Assembly: GCA_950295325.1 (NCBI GenBank) | Contig: OX485803.1 | Location: 20,520,001-20,584,000, forward strand | Direction: 5' to 3' | Origin: Polytrichum commune | Taxonomy: Eukaryota; Streptophyta; Polytrichopsida; Polytrichales; Polytrichaceae | Length of the DNA stretch: 64,000 bases | Part shown: piece by piece, positions 35,100-47,045 of the stretch | Layout: every line of letters begins with the position of its first letter | Position numbering within the stretch: the first letter of the stretch is position 1 | Notes under the pieces: generated by a model | Database searches by the model: none | The model's input: only the letters and a program-made list of their open reading frames with translations | Told to the model about the DNA's origin: nothing | Program-made: the position numbers and the translations under genes

Positions 35100-36150
35100 G
35101 AGATAGTATATTGTGTGCCATTTGTGTAATATATGCCTCAAATGCATATCGATTTTCACATGCTCCCTCTCCCCCCTCCCTTGGGTTTTGTTTGTTTTTA
35201 TTTTGGCATCAACGTTTGGAGTCCTCGCTTGAGGTCGTCAGTGACTCAAACTTGGGAAGCTTCTTCTATAAGACCGTTTACGATGCTGCGTCTATCATCG
35301 ACTACTCCAAGGAGCCTCTTGATGTCGGCGTTGTCAATAGCCCCCACCCATGCAAATATTTTGACAATCTCCGTCTCCATCATTACTCAAGGGCATAGAT
35401 CGCAACTGTGTCCGGGCGTCCCCCTCTCGACCCAATGGCAGTATTACACCTCAACGACAGCTGCGGATGAACGTTCAACCTGCAAAGAGTGGACCCCTCC
35501 TTATTCCTTTATGGGATGCTTTGCCCTTCCTCGTCAACTTGGACGCGAGCACCCCCAAGTGCCAAGGTGACCCCCACACATGGCTTAACCATACATTAAA
35601 ATCATTCTGGACTAAAAAAAAGCGTGTGACATGTTTGGGTCTTTCTCTTCAAACTAACACATGTGTATTGGTAAGATGCGTTGCAAGTTGCGTCCAACCC
35701 TATACCTCTGTGGTCTAATGTGTCCATTGAGTTGGAGCATTTGTACGCCATGCCCAGAAATGCAAGACAATCCACTTCATCGTATTCGAATTATTCATCA
35801 TATAAGTTGGGCGGCCAACGGAAAACAAAATGTGTTATGAAGGACCCACGTCCCAAACTTGGCTATAGTCGCCGGGGGGGGGGAGATTTTCAGGAATGTT
35901 GAAGCAATGCGAGCAAAAGAAAAAGATGCAACCTCCAAGGCTAGATAGGCCATTGTAGGCGTAGGGGTTTGGGCCATAGGCAAGATGATTTTGGGTCGCA
36001 CTATCCAATGGATGTGTGGTGCTAACATGCTATTCAATTACATGCCATACATTGTATATTCTATTTGCAGTAACATGAGTGTTATATGATTTCCCCTTCA
36101 ATATGATGTAATGTTTGGATTGTCCTACCTAAACCATCTCGATATGAGTT
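35100..36150 (+). pseudogene. Decayed coding-like sequence downstream of the HAD pseudogene
   Basis: The plus-strand frame at 35205-35400 reads GSFFYKTVYDAASIIDYSKE and HPCKYFDNLRLHHYSRA, with no stop until 35398. Other frames continue to about 35900 (PLLIPLWDALPFLVNLD). I do not recognise the protein. It may be the tail of the same broken gene as the HAD domain. Confidence 0.35.
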
Positions 36151-36934
36151 CTTAATTGGGTCCTTGATATGAACATCTGCTTCAAAGTATTTGCATCTTA
36201 CAACAATCTCCAATATTTGTGTCATTTTATCCATGTTCTTCTGTTTGTAAATGTCATAAAATGCCCAAAAAGTCCCAAATTCACGAATATAGTGTTCAAT
36301 ACTTGAACCTTTGGTTCATTGAATTCACATTCTGCCAAGATTGCAACCCCACTTCCACCACCTGCCAGGAAAAAACCAAAAATACCAACCCCGGATGGTA
36401 TGTAGCACTCGCTATCCTCACAACATGCATACAAGGAAGCATCCACACGAACAACATCACCAACCTTTTTGATCGATGCTACATCCCTCTATTGCCTATA
36501 CATGCATGGATGCAGCAAATACACTTGATCACTATCAAATACCTTATCATGTTGTGAGGCCAAACCACCCACCCTTAAGCGTCCTAGTCCGGGTGAGGGA
36601 ATGGGTATCACATTCATGTTTCCATACTCCATTTTTACCAAATGCGTGAGACTCCATTACAATTCCCATCAATCATTGCACACCAATCCATTCCACGATA
36701 ATATTACAAGCGTTAATAAACGCTCTTCTCTATCATCACAATCATAAAGTCCTCCTAGCTTACTAATGAACTAAATATCTAAACTAACATGAAGTAGTAA
36801 CCTAATTAATTCACTATCCCCAAGCCTAAGGTAGCACCATGGTCCCCCCGCTTACATCTTCTTGGCCCCCTTTAATCCTCTACCTAACTCCTTCAAGGAT
36901 TTGCACTGAGCCTCGAAGCCGCCATACAACCTCA

Positions 36935-37490
36935 ACCTTATAGGACCTTGGAACTACAATTGTAAGCCTCGGTGTAATTAGATAGGCCCTGGACCGCAAC
37001 CGTATAGCTTCAAAGTGACCAGATAGCCCCTGGACTGCAGCCGTATAAGCTTCAAAGTGACCATATAGCTCCCTTGGACTGCGCCTGTTAGGCCCCTGGA
37101 CCGTAACATGTTAGGCCCCCTGGACTGCAACCGTATAGCTTCAAAGTGACCATTAGCCCCTGGACTGCAACATGTTGGGCCCCTGGACCGCAACCGTATA
37201 GCTTCAAAGTGACCAGATAGCCCTTGGACTACACCGTATAAGCTTCAAAGTGACCATATAGCCCTGGACTGCAACCTGTTAGGCCCCCTGGACTGCATCC
37301 GTATAAGCTTCAAAGTGACCATATAGCTCCCTTGGATTGCACCTGTTAGGCCCCTGGACTGCAACCGTATAGCTTCAAAGTGACCATTAGCCCCTGGACT
37401 GCAACCATAAAGCTTCAAAGTGACCATATAGCCCCTAGACCGAGAATGTGAGCCTCGGCTGTAAGTAGTACCCTCCGGCTGCAACCCAGC
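36935..37490. repeat. Minisatellite of element C (~40-bp unit, ~12 copies)
   Basis: Core words are 'ctggactgcaaccgtatag', 'cttcaaagtgaccatatag' and 'cccctggac'. A (GA)n run follows at 37628-37662. Confidence 0.9.
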
Positions 37491-37620
37491 CTAAACCCCT
37501 CAACTATCTACCTAATCCTACCCAACCCACTACCTAATTACTTCTAAACAAGCCCACTAATTCTACTAACCCTACCTAATTCCCACATTCTCTAAGAGCT
37601 CTAAGAGCTCCCAAGGTCCT

Positions 37621-37664
<44 letters not shown>

Positions 37665-37822
37665 AGAAGAAGAGAGGAATGAAGAGGGAAGAGGATGAGG
37701 GAAGAGGAGGAGGGGGAGAGGGCACCCAAGACCACAAGCCCCTTAACCTTCTTCTACTTAGTAGGACCTTATCCTATCCACTAACCTTCACCCTTTAAAC
37801 CAACAAGAACATGTTCTAATTC

Positions 37823-39108
37823 CTCGGGGGGGGGGGGCACTCCCTTGTATATTTTGCATACACCTGCGGGGGGCTATTTACCTATGAGAAAAGATTATAA
37901 GGGATGCTAATTTTTGAAATAATGGTAAATTGTTGTGATTATTTGCACCCTATTGGTAATTATAAATTCTTGGATGGTTGATTTTATGGTACCCTATATT
38001 ACTTATATGTATTTTTTTCCCCTGATTGCCCCCATTCCTTAAAGTGTATGATACAGTAGAGTTCTTGTTAGAAGCACATGTACAAAGTAAGAGAAACAAA
38101 CATTTACTAGGGTTTAGGGTTCAGGGTCACACTGAAGTCCGGGCAAAGCAAAACACTAAACAATAACAACAAAAGATTGCAATTACATGTCATTAAGCAA
38201 CACGAGCAACGAATAAAAGTTGTGTTGGATAACACAGTTAGAAACCTTGAGGTCTTAGGGAACAGGCCAGCCACATGTGTCTCAAAGTCACATTTACAAG
38301 GTTTGTAGAATCCCTACAATTGATGCCTTGATCTTCCAATCCTACACATTGGAGGAAAATCCCACACCATGCAAGCAAAATCCACCTAAACCTGCTAGGC
38401 TACCATTTACACATGTGGGAGATATGAGGGTACTCGAATTGAAATGACTACTACAAATTTCAAGGTATACTAATGATCATTCAACCCTTTTTCCAAATTA
38501 TATCTCCACATGTGTGAGATAGTACAAATTTAGCAAGTTTTATTTTTTATTTGAAATGAACTCACTCAATGAGTTTGCATCTACCTCATCTAAGGTGTAG
38601 ATTTTGCTAGTTGATTCATACATTAGAGACACAGTTGAGATAATAGCATCCACATCAACCCACACACAATCACTCTCAACATACTTATATTTGTTGAGAC
38701 CCGGCTGTTTTTTGAACCAATGGAGGTAAGCCATAGCAGTTGGGAAGAGCGTTTCTCTATTTCCGTTCTGGACTGCAGGTTTCATCAAGTCAATGGGTTG
38801 CCAACAATTGCCCCACTTAGTACCAACCTTCACCCTTCCTATATAGAACATGCCATATTTTGGTGGCAAAGTATTTAATTTTTGAAACTATCATTTTTTC
38901 TCCATGCTATTTAATATGTACCACTTAGGTAATTTAATCATGTTTTGTCAAATGCTATATTACATATAATCATGTTTCACAATCCCAAAGCACTCTATAC
39001 TACATCTAATAATTTACAAATTTTACGCCAAATTTTTATACAAGACCCTATATTTTATCGCACGTAGTTCCTACGTTTTTCGCCAGTGCCCCCCCCCCCC
39101 CCCCCGAG
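37823..39108. mobile_element. hAT element (1286 bp) nested in LTR-like element C
   Basis: Starts CTCGGGGG and ends CCCCCGAG, with TSD tctaattc (8 bp) at 37815-37822 and 39109-39116. Its left side is the reverse complement of the right side of the MITE at 21486-21755 (tattttgcatacac, ggggggctatttacc), so it is a longer relative. It carries an internal 109-codon minus-strand frame. Confidence 0.8.
38540..38869 (-). CDS. 109-codon frame carried in a hAT element, unrecognised
   Basis: The frame opens with MPPKYGMFYIGRVKVGTKWG and has a CVWVDVDAIIST block near residue 70. It is not a hAT transposase (no C-terminal dimerisation motif). The WVDVDAII stretch faintly resembles the WIDTNSIFIAW end of the DUF7869 pseudogene at 22.2 kb. 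It may be a captured fragment of a gene. Flanks (poly-G tracts, MITE ends) show that it is cargo. Confidence 0.35.
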   Translation of the reverse strand: MPPKYGMFYIGRVKVGTKWGNCWQPIDLMKPAVQNGNRETLFPTAMAYLHWFKKQPGLNKYKYVESDCVWVDVDAIISTVSLMYESTSKIYTLDEVDANSLSEFISNKK

Positions 39109-39667
39109 TCTAATTCAAACATTAAAGCCCAAGACCCTTCCCCTTGTCTCATCAAATACTACACACTTACACAAAACATTACCTAAGGTCACTAAGCTTC
39201 TAATTAACCACACAAAATAGGCTTAAAGCCTAAAACATAAACCACACCAAGCCTCACTTTTTTTATACTTTTGATTGTTTTAATAACACTCCAAATGCAA
39301 TTCTAAATAAATTCTAAACATAAAACAAATATGAGCACTCATTTTGGGCTCATACATGTCCATGCTCAACAAACGCAAACTAGAAAACCACCATTAATCA
39401 ATATTTCCCATCTAAGCAAACACCAATACTATATACACACAATAAAACCTCAAACTTGAATCTTACAACACGATGCCCAAACCCAATCAACTACCTCAAT
39501 TTAAAGGATAGCAAACCACTTAAAGACACCCGAGAATTGAACCCAAACCATGTTGCAAGTTAAGACATAATGACTTCATAACTCCCACCCCTGAGATGCA
39601 CAATATTACTCAACCAAAAATCTTTGTTCTCCCCATTGGGTATGCGGTGCCCACTGTCATTGGTTAC

Positions 39668-39785
39668 CAATAGAGCCACCTCCAACAAGAGGCAGTAGCA
39701 CTTGTCTCATAGCCATGTTCAGTCAACCCGTCCTAGGTTCACATACGAGCTTGCGGCTATGATCAAGGTGAAGCATCCTTCATTT

Positions 39786-39822
<37 letters not shown>

Positions 39823-39830
39823 AACACACC
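39668..39830. repeat. SINE-like dispersed repeat ending in (TC)n, copy 1
   Basis: About 120 bp (ccacctccaac-agaggcagt, agcactt, catagccatg, ggttcacata-gagct, atgatcaaggtgaa) also occurs at 51508-51660. Both copies end in a (TC)n run. The ggttcacat block could be a pol III B box; the A box is weak. Confidence 0.4.
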
Positions 39831-40422
39831 TCTAAACCCCATTTGTAGAATACTCAACCCCATCCCAAAAGAAAACCTACAAAACTTCCAAACCCTATGC
39901 TTTGAAACAAACTCAAACCAAATAGAAGAGCTCTCACTATTGCTAGAAACCAATGACCACCTAACAACCGAGCAATGGCAAATGGCATGTAGCTCACTCT
40001 TCAACAATTACACCACAATCCAAACAATATGTAGTGCACCACCAATTTGAAACTCCCAAACATAATTGTCAAATGAAGAGGTTACCTCCCCCCCAAAAAA
40101 ACTCCAAAGAACTTGGAAAAGAACATCTCACAACATACATGACTAAAAACAACCTAAACTGGTGAAACCACCCCATAATCCACAAAATCTGAATCTACAC
40201 CTACACCATTATACCACCACCTCCCAATCCCCCAATCCCACATGACACATGGATAGAAGAAGTAGCCAAATTCTCAAAAGAATTAAAAAATGAAGCCCAA
40301 AAATCAGTATGGAATACTCACTAGCATATATTAAGAATTTTATATCCAAATATCAACAAATATACGAAGAAAAACCCCAAGAAAATTAGTAGGGCACTCT
40401 TTAAATAACAACGACACCCCTT

Positions 40423-40453
<31 letters not shown>

Positions 40454-40604
40454 TGATTGCCTCACAAACTTGGAAGATATCGCAACAAAATTTGCATCCA
40501 ACAATCAATAAGCAACATACCAACAATGCCCACATGCCACTACCAACCAAATCACCCATAACAATGCACCTATAGAGTCATACAATACCCATGGCCTAAC
40601 CTAG
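39831..40604 (+). pseudogene. Decayed A-rich coding-like sequence, possibly retroelement
   Basis: The plus-strand frame near 39840-40050 reads NLQNFQTLCFETNSNQIEEL, then TNDHLTTEQWQMACSSLFNN without a stop. Its composition (Asn, Thr, Gln, Ile-rich) resembles the local LINE proteins, but I see no RT motif. It continues beyond element D at 42478-42747. A poly-C then (CA)n run lies at 40423-40453. Confidence 0.35.
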
Positions 40605-40736
40605 TGTGAGGCCAAACCCACCACCCTTAAGCGTCCTAGTCCGGGTGATGGTCTTGAGAATCACATGTAGTGTATGTAGCATGAAAATTGATCTCGTCAC
40701 ATCCTTAAGCATTCACGTCATTTTAAATCACTTTGT

Positions 40737-40892
40737 TTATTTAGAAGTAGCCTCTTGGCTCGTGGTCGCGTTGGCCTTCTCTAGGGTCCAACCGGCGGCC
40801 TTGGCAACACAAGCTCTTAAGGATATTCCCCTTTGGCCTTTGATTATCCTTTCCTCCACATTGCCCTTGCTAGAGTCTTCCACTTTATCCAT
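40737..40892 (-). CDS. Conserved 51-codon small ORF in LTR-like element D
   Basis: ATG at 40892, stop at 40737. Partner of the frame at 24622-24786. The core RGISLRACVAKAAGWTLEK then ANATTSQEA differs from that copy only by Ile/Met and Ala/Ser. Nucleotide differences concentrate at third codon positions on this strand. An in-frame ATG further upstream (40949) would extend the frame, but only the ATG at 40892 is shared by both copies. Function unknown. Confidence 0.5.
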   Translation of the reverse strand: MDKVEDSSKGNVEERIIKGQRGISLRACVAKAAGWTLEKANATTSQEATSK

Positions 40893-41174
40893 TTTCATAA
40901 GTGAGTGAGTTTCCCAAAAGGACGTAAGTGTTGAAGAACACTCCCTCAATGGTTAATCACAATTACACTTGCCTTTGAGGCCACACGTGATCCTATATAA
41001 ACTAATGCTTTTAACTAATTGGCTTGCATTACAAACTCTAAACACCTAAAGTAATGGTTTCTAGGGATACTAATGTATGGTTATTTAGGACCAGCCTTAA
41101 CTAGCTCTAAGGTTAATACGATGTGGTTAGGTCCCCTAAATACCGGCTTCTAATGCCCTCTCATATCGATCCCC

Positions 41175-41705
41175 TTTCGGCAGCTTAAGGCTTAGCCCAC
41201 CGAGTTAGACACAGTCCAGCAGCTCCAGGCTTAGCTCCACCGAGTTAGCCACAGTTCAGCAGCTCCAGGCTTAGTCCACCGAGTTAGCCACAGTCCAACA
41301 GTTCCAGGCTTAGCTCCACCGAGTTAGCCACAGTCCAGCCGTTCCAGGCTTAGCTCCAACAAGTTAGCCACATTCTAGCTGTTCCAGGCTTAGCTCCAAC
41401 GAGTTAGCCACAGTCCAGCCGTTCCAGGCTTAGCTCCAACGAGTTAGCCACAGTCCAGCCGTTCCAGGCTTAGCTCCAACGAGTTAGCCACAGTCCAGCC
41501 GCTCCAGGGCTTAGCCCACCGAGTTAGCCACAGTCCAGCCGCTCCAGGGCTTAGCCCACCGAGTTAGCCACAGTCCAGCTATTCCAGGCTTAGCTCCAAC
41601 GAGTTAGCCACTGTCCAGCCGCTCCAGGCTTAGCTCCACCGAGTTAGCCACAGTCCAACAGTTCCAGGCTTAGCCCACCGAGTTAGCCACAGTCCAGCCC
41701 AACTT
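41175..41705. repeat. Minisatellite of element D (~40-bp unit, ~13 copies)
   Basis: Core words are 'gagttagccacagtccagc' and 'gttccaggcttagctcca'. It occupies the position that holds the gattacag array in element A. Confidence 0.9.
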
Positions 41706-42477
41706 AGGCTCTATCAAGCCGAACTAAAATCCACCATAACCACCTAATCCCTTACTTGCTCAAAGGCCCACATGCGAGCCTTTTAGCTACACTCTTAATT
41801 GTAATCCCCTCAAGATGCTTAATCGGACAAGTGCTAACTCTTCTATCCTTTGGCTAATAAGCTAACTAATTACCTAACGTCATTAACTAATCCACACACG
41901 TGGCCCAAGCTCCTAAGAGCTTATCTCCCTTGATAAGGCTTGAGAGAGAGGGCTTACTACTTAACTTTACTAAAAACTAATAACCCACACACGTGGCTCA
42001 AGCTCCTAAGAGCTTGCTCCCTTGAGAGCGCTTGATGGAGAGAGAGAAAAATGAGAGAGAAAACACCTTAAGTAGCAAAGAGGGAGAGAGGAAGAGAGGG
42101 AGAGAGAGGTGAGGATAGGGTGAGAGGATTAGCACCCCCAATCACAATCCTTTAACCTTCTCCTCCAAAGTAGGGACTAATCCCCATCCATCAAGCTTCC
42201 TTCTTCCTAAACTACCAAGGTGGATCCAAAAGTGGGCATTTAACCCGCGGAGCTCACCTTGATTCACCTTACCCCCTACTCACATTATCAAGGCATACTC
42301 TTATTGAATTCAACCTTGAAATAATCACACAACACATTCTAATGCCTAAACTTAATTTCACACCACACTTCACTATTTTTATGTTTTGTGAATAAACATA
42401 ACTCATCAAAGTCAAACACAAATTGGGTTCGAAGAGTTAATCACCACATGTGGGCACGATTTTGGGCTCACACCTAG

Positions 42478-42747
42478 AGAGCTATACCATTGAAAAAAAA
42501 GACCACAAATCCCACTCCACACCTACCTCGACCAAGAAACATATGAAATGTGCTTGAAAACCTTGCTAATGGAAAATCCATGGACCAAATAAAGTCCCCA
42601 ACTGAATACTAAAAAATATGCCACCACGCTTTCACACGCACTTACTACTATTCTTCACTCATTGTTCCAAATAATAGAAAATTATTGCCTCTTGGAAAAT
42701 CAACGTATAGAGTCTTCCTTCCAGACTGTAATTCTAACCTACTGGAA
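42478..42747 (+). other. Continuation of decayed coding-like sequence beyond element D
   Basis: AT-rich, same character as 39831-40604; the element D insertion separates the two. No domain recognised. Confidence 0.3.
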
Positions 42748-42749
42748 TA

Positions 42750-43693
42750 CCGTACGTTAAGGGCAGGTTCGGCACAAAATAATTCTAAAAATAGATGCCG
42801 AAAAATTTGGAAAATTATTGGCATTTTTTAACGAATATAAAATTAATTATTTTTCAAAATTGCCAAAAAGTAAGAAATTTTTACTTCTCACTAGAGTTTT
42901 ACTTACAATGGAAGCATATGTGAATTTTGAAAGAGAGAAGGTGCTCCTTTTGTAATCAAGCTCACTTACATTAGTCCACAAAGAATATGGGTTAAGAAGT
43001 AGCAAGACTCTAGGTGAGGCTTTTCAAACGTGTTGTACACAAATTTTTGGAGTCCAATTGAGCATAGAAGATGAAGTTTTATAGAATTTTGTCCAACTAA
43101 CAAAAGTTGAGAAATCAATCCTTCTTCCACCTCCAACAAGTTTTGTGTCAAAATAAGTCTTTATGCAAAAGATATGGACAAAACATTGCAGCCGTGTAAA
43201 GATCAAAAAATTAAAATGCGTTCATAACAGTTTTTCGGAGCTCATTTGTGCATAGAAGATCAACTTTTTTGGAATTTTGTTGGTCTAAGAAAAGTTTAGA
43301 AATCAAGTAATCTTTCACCTCCAACAAATTTTATGTCATTTGAAGACTCTATGCAAATGTTATGCGTGTTATAAAAATGAAGTCTAACTCGGTGCTTCAC
43401 CTCAAAGTTTACATATCCCATATGCATTGTTGAACACAACTCCACTCTACTTGCATAAAGCACAGAGCATTCTCAACTCTTCACTCACATCTTACTTGTC
43501 ATTCAATGCAAGAGAGATGTACAAGATATAAGCTTAAATAGAAAGCTAAAAATGAATTTAAGTTTAATTTTAAAAATTAAAAGAGAAAAATTGCCGAAAA
43601 TATGAATATACTATTTCTAGGTGCCGAACACTATTTTTTTTACTTTTAATAATTATTTGGCAAGAGAGCGCCGAAGCTGCCCTTAACGTACGG
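42750..43693 (-). mobile_element. TA-flanked TIR element (944 bp), copy 2 of an inverted pair
   Basis: The TIR CCGTACGTTAAGGGCAG/CTGCCCTTAACGTACGG lies between TA at 42748-42749 and 43694-43695. The interior is nearly identical to the reverse complement of 15349-16287, but the terminal bases differ between the copies. Confidence 0.78.
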
Positions 43694-44055
43694 TACACAT
43701 TCCCACCAACAATAGTTGTCCCTTGTGAAGTTCATACTACTGTTTCATATTGACCCTCATTTGCAACTGGGAATTTTTTTTCACACACTTGCAAATTGTG
43801 ATATTGTGACTAGAGTGTAAATTTGATGATGAAAGCAAGTCATGTTGCTTCTCTTGGCCCTCCCAACTTCAAGAGTGTCTTTGTTATATCACGAGGTGAC
43901 ATAGCCTGACTCATGTGTTCTGGCCTTCTATCAAATATGCTTCAACATCACGCAATTAACAATATGAATTTTGACTCCAAAATATCAACATCTGTTATGC
44001 CAAAGGCAGATGTAACAGACCATCTCTGCAAAATCACAACACTTTGAGACATTAC

Positions 44056-44642
44056 GGGCCGGTTCACATTATGGCCGTCCAAGTCGAGAGGCCGTGGGAT
44101 TGAGTGGCCAAACTTTGTTGAGAGTCCAAAGAAATGAGCTGAAAATAGTCAATAACATATAGTAAGTGGAGCCTTTGGCCGGGCATAGTGTGAAGCCTCC
44201 AAAGGCTAAGCCCAAAGTCCTAACCTTTGGCCATGAACTCTCACGGCCTCTCGACTTGGACGGCCATAGTGTGAAGCCTCCAAAGGCCGAGCCCAAAGTC
44301 CAAACCCAAAGGAGCATCCCACTTTATTCCTTGCTCAAAATAACCCCTCCAATCTAATGGTCAAGATCTTGTCAATGATTGATATTTTAATGAAAAAAAA
44401 GTTCGGCCTCTCGACGGAAGTTTGGGTCGAGCATTTTGCTCGACCCAAACTTTGCTCGAGAGGCCGAACTCTTGGCGCCATAACTTCCTAAAAGTGCTGC
44501 CACCTAGGCTCTTTTGGAGGCGATGTCCTTTGGACTTCGGCCTCTAGTGTGAAGGCCGAGAGGACAGACTTTGAACATTTATGCATTTTCATTGGTCCAA
44601 ACGCTTCTCCTCTCGAAGTTTAGCCATAGTGTGAACCGGCCC
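44056..44642. mobile_element. TIR element (587 bp) with internal palindromes
   Basis: The ends GGGCCGGTTCACATTATGG and CCATAGTGTGAACCGGCCC are inverted repeats. The flanks are TAC (left) and TAA (right), a TSD with one mismatch. Inside are a second inverted pair (gtccaagtcgagaggccgt at 44078 and its reverse at 44241) and a strong hairpin at 44402-44469. It directly abuts the REV7-bearing unit. Confidence 0.7.
44402..44469. repeat. Strong hairpin inside the TIR element
   Basis: Outer arms TTCGGCCTCTCGA/TCGAGAGGCCGAA enclose perfect inner arms GTTTGGGTCGAGCA/TGCTCGACCCAAAC around a TT centre. Confidence 0.85.
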
Positions 44643-45901
44643 TAAGGGCCGCTTTACACCTAGAGGCCGGGCCAATTCCCCTTGAGGCTGATTGCATGAA
44701 ATTTTAGCCTCTTTTGGGTTGAAGGCCGGCCCCAACTACACATTATAATAAAATTATAATGGGGTCAATTTTCCCATATGTGAAGGCTGTAGGGCTAAGA
44801 AGCTAGGCCGATTCAATAAATCTAGCATAATCCAACGGATCTAGCATAATCTAGCATAGAGCCATTCAAATTTCCACATAATCCAATGGATAAGGTTCGT
44901 TCAAAAAATCACATTTTATTTTTAAAAAAATATTTTGTATTGAGATTTGACATTGGCCCACCATTTTGGGTGCACCCAATTCAATGAGCTCGGATCGTGT
45001 CATACCATGCATTTTTTGATTAAAACGAGCCGCTAGGGGCCAAAGGCCCACCGCTGGTGGGAGAAGAAGTCCGTAAGGAAGTTGGCAAAGCAGAGAGTTT
45101 GTTTGGGTAATAGGTATTGATGCTTACACCAAAAAAATCATCAAAACAACTACAAAACAATATGGAATTGTTTCACCTTTGTTCTTGGTATTGAAATCTG
45201 GCCCACACAATGCTATCTGGCAAACCCTGTTATTGCAATAATCTTTCATTAGCCTTCTGAATTTCAGATACAATGAGAATGTACACGAGGCGTCTTATCT
45301 TTGTGTACATAGGTTGCCAACTGCGAAATAAAGATAGGATACAAGACCTCCAAATTAACCCAAATATACATAATTAAAGCAATTGAGTAGCAGAAGCAAA
45401 GTATACATCAGCTTCAACAAAACAATTGGTCCCAGCAAGCTAAAAAATTCATAACTACACTATGGTTTCTAGTCTTCAGATTTGTATCTCAAAAGCAAAT
45501 GCCAATAAACCATTTTCTTGCCATGATTGCTCCCAACTCCACCTAGAACATATGTAGGAAATCAAAGACACGCTTCACACAAAAATTAAGATTAACCACA
45601 TAAAAATTTGACACGAAGCCATGAAAGACTGTTCCATGGAAGTATATGGTGTGATGGAGTTGTATGAAGATTATCCAATGTTTTGGGAAAGATCTATGCA
45701 CCACTCTTGACAAAGTATATATGTGTGCGTGTGTGTGTGCGCGCGTGCGTGCATGGGCATATATATGCATATTACTATAGCCGTACAGTATCTATAGTTA
45801 TACCTGTACAACTTAAATCCCCAATATGTAAGTACTTGCCTGATATTTATCTACAGGATCATAGATAACTTTAATGTAGTGATCCAAGATATCCATTGAC
45901 A

Positions 45902-46438
45902 CACGGGTAGATCACTCTAAGGCATTTTTGTGCACCACGTGCGGCTAGGGGTTTTTTGTTTTGGGGCTATTTACCTTCAAGGGATGAAATAAAGCCTCCC
46001 TATAATTACTTAAACTTCAAAAATGGCCCATTTGTTTGCACCCTTCCATTACTTTTATTGTCTAAGTCATTGTAATTTTTTGTACTCTATATTTCTTTTA
46101 AGTAATAAAAGCTAATCTACTTCCTAACGCAATTGACGAGTGTTGAGGGAAAGCATGGAAACAAAGAAGGGTGCAAACATCCCCATGAGTCCTAAACCCA
46201 TTTACATACCATACTAAACATGCCTTCTAGGATCCTTATCTTTAGCCCCTATATTAATTTTACAAAAAATAATGGCCCACGTTTTATGTTCATCCAACTT
46301 ACTTATAATGGGATTGTCTACATTTAATGGCCCCTTCATTATTTGGAATTCCTTTATAATTTTTATTTCAAATGATTTTAATCCTCTCTATATTATGCCA
46401 CACGTCATTTTTAAAATACACTAAGTGATCTACCCGTG
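45902..46438. mobile_element. hAT MITE, family CACGGGTAG (537 bp)
   Basis: The TIR CACGGGTAGATCACT pairs with AGTGATCTACCCGTG. The 8-bp TSD cattgaca lies at 45894-45901 and 46439-46446. It is nested in the REV7 unit. Its left terminus recurs at 16667-16697. A (GT)n-rich tract lies upstream at 45721-45752. Confidence 0.88.
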
Positions 46439-46469
46439 CATTGACATAGTTGGCAACCGATGGACGGCA

Positions 46470-46600
46470 TGAGGTCCAACATTTATCATACTGTAGGGTG
46501 GCGGGCAGTAAAAAGATCAGTTTCAGGAGGCCACGAGGTTTTTGGCCAGCTGCCCGTTGCTAGCAAGGCCACTGCACCCCATTCTCAATAAATGTTGGAT
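46470..46600. mobile_element. Small foldback element
   Basis: The arms tccaacatttat (46472) and ataaatgttgga (46586) are inverted, with further pairing of gggtg/caccc and gggcag/ctgccc inside. No TSD was resolved. Confidence 0.45.
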
Positions 46601-46679
46601 GACAAACAAACGCTCTTACTAAGATCTGTGCATCCTTTAGTGGTCACACTTGATATTACTTTGGCCATTATACATCCAG

Positions 46680-47045
46680 TGTTCCAAGATTGAAGTCTTC
46701 AATGCCCTTCAAACACGATTTGGCCTTCAAAATATACCTCTTTCAAAACAACCCCAAATTGGAAATGAAGACGTCACTTGAAGTCTTCATTATAATATGT
46801 CTGCCACAAGAACCAACAAGCATAGGGCATTGTCACTACAAGAAGTAGAGTTAGATGGTTGATTCTTAATTCTTTACATTGTAGTGGAAACATGTACCAT
46901 ATAATTCATGCACAAGTTTAATTTGAGTTTTGTATTTCATTTCTATGTTCTTGAATTGCCGTCTTGGATTTGAACCCTTGAACTGAAGAGTGAAATATGA
47001 GATCCCTTCAAAATGAAATTCATATGAGGGCTTCAATCTTGAACA
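46680..47045. mobile_element. MITE-like inverted-repeat element
   Basis: The left end tgttccaagattgaag and right end cttcaatcttgaaca are inverted copies. Inner blocks (cccttca, gaagtcttca) also pair. No TSD found. Confidence 0.45.

Larger units (their letters stand above)
36553..39354. mobile_element. LTR-like element C (2802 bp, including a nested hAT element)
   Basis: Starts TGTGAGGCC and ends GGGCTCATA. TSD CATGT at 36548-36552 and 39355-39359. Without the nested hAT element and its duplicated 8 bp it is about 1508 bp. Head and tail are nearly identical to element B, but the minisatellite between them is unrelated to that of B. Confidence 0.85.
40605..42472. mobile_element. LTR-like element D (1868 bp) with perfect 5-bp TSD
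   Basis: Starts TGTGAGGCC and ends GGGCTCACA. TSD CCTAG at 40600-40604 and 42473-42477. Head, tail and the GA-rich part are closely related to element A, but the internal minisatellite differs. It contains the second copy of the conserved small ORF. Confidence 0.85.

Noticed and set aside
39780-40007. Arg-Glu repeat protein end (RERERE)
   Set aside because: Product of a (TC)n microsatellite; the same occurs at 51513-51791.
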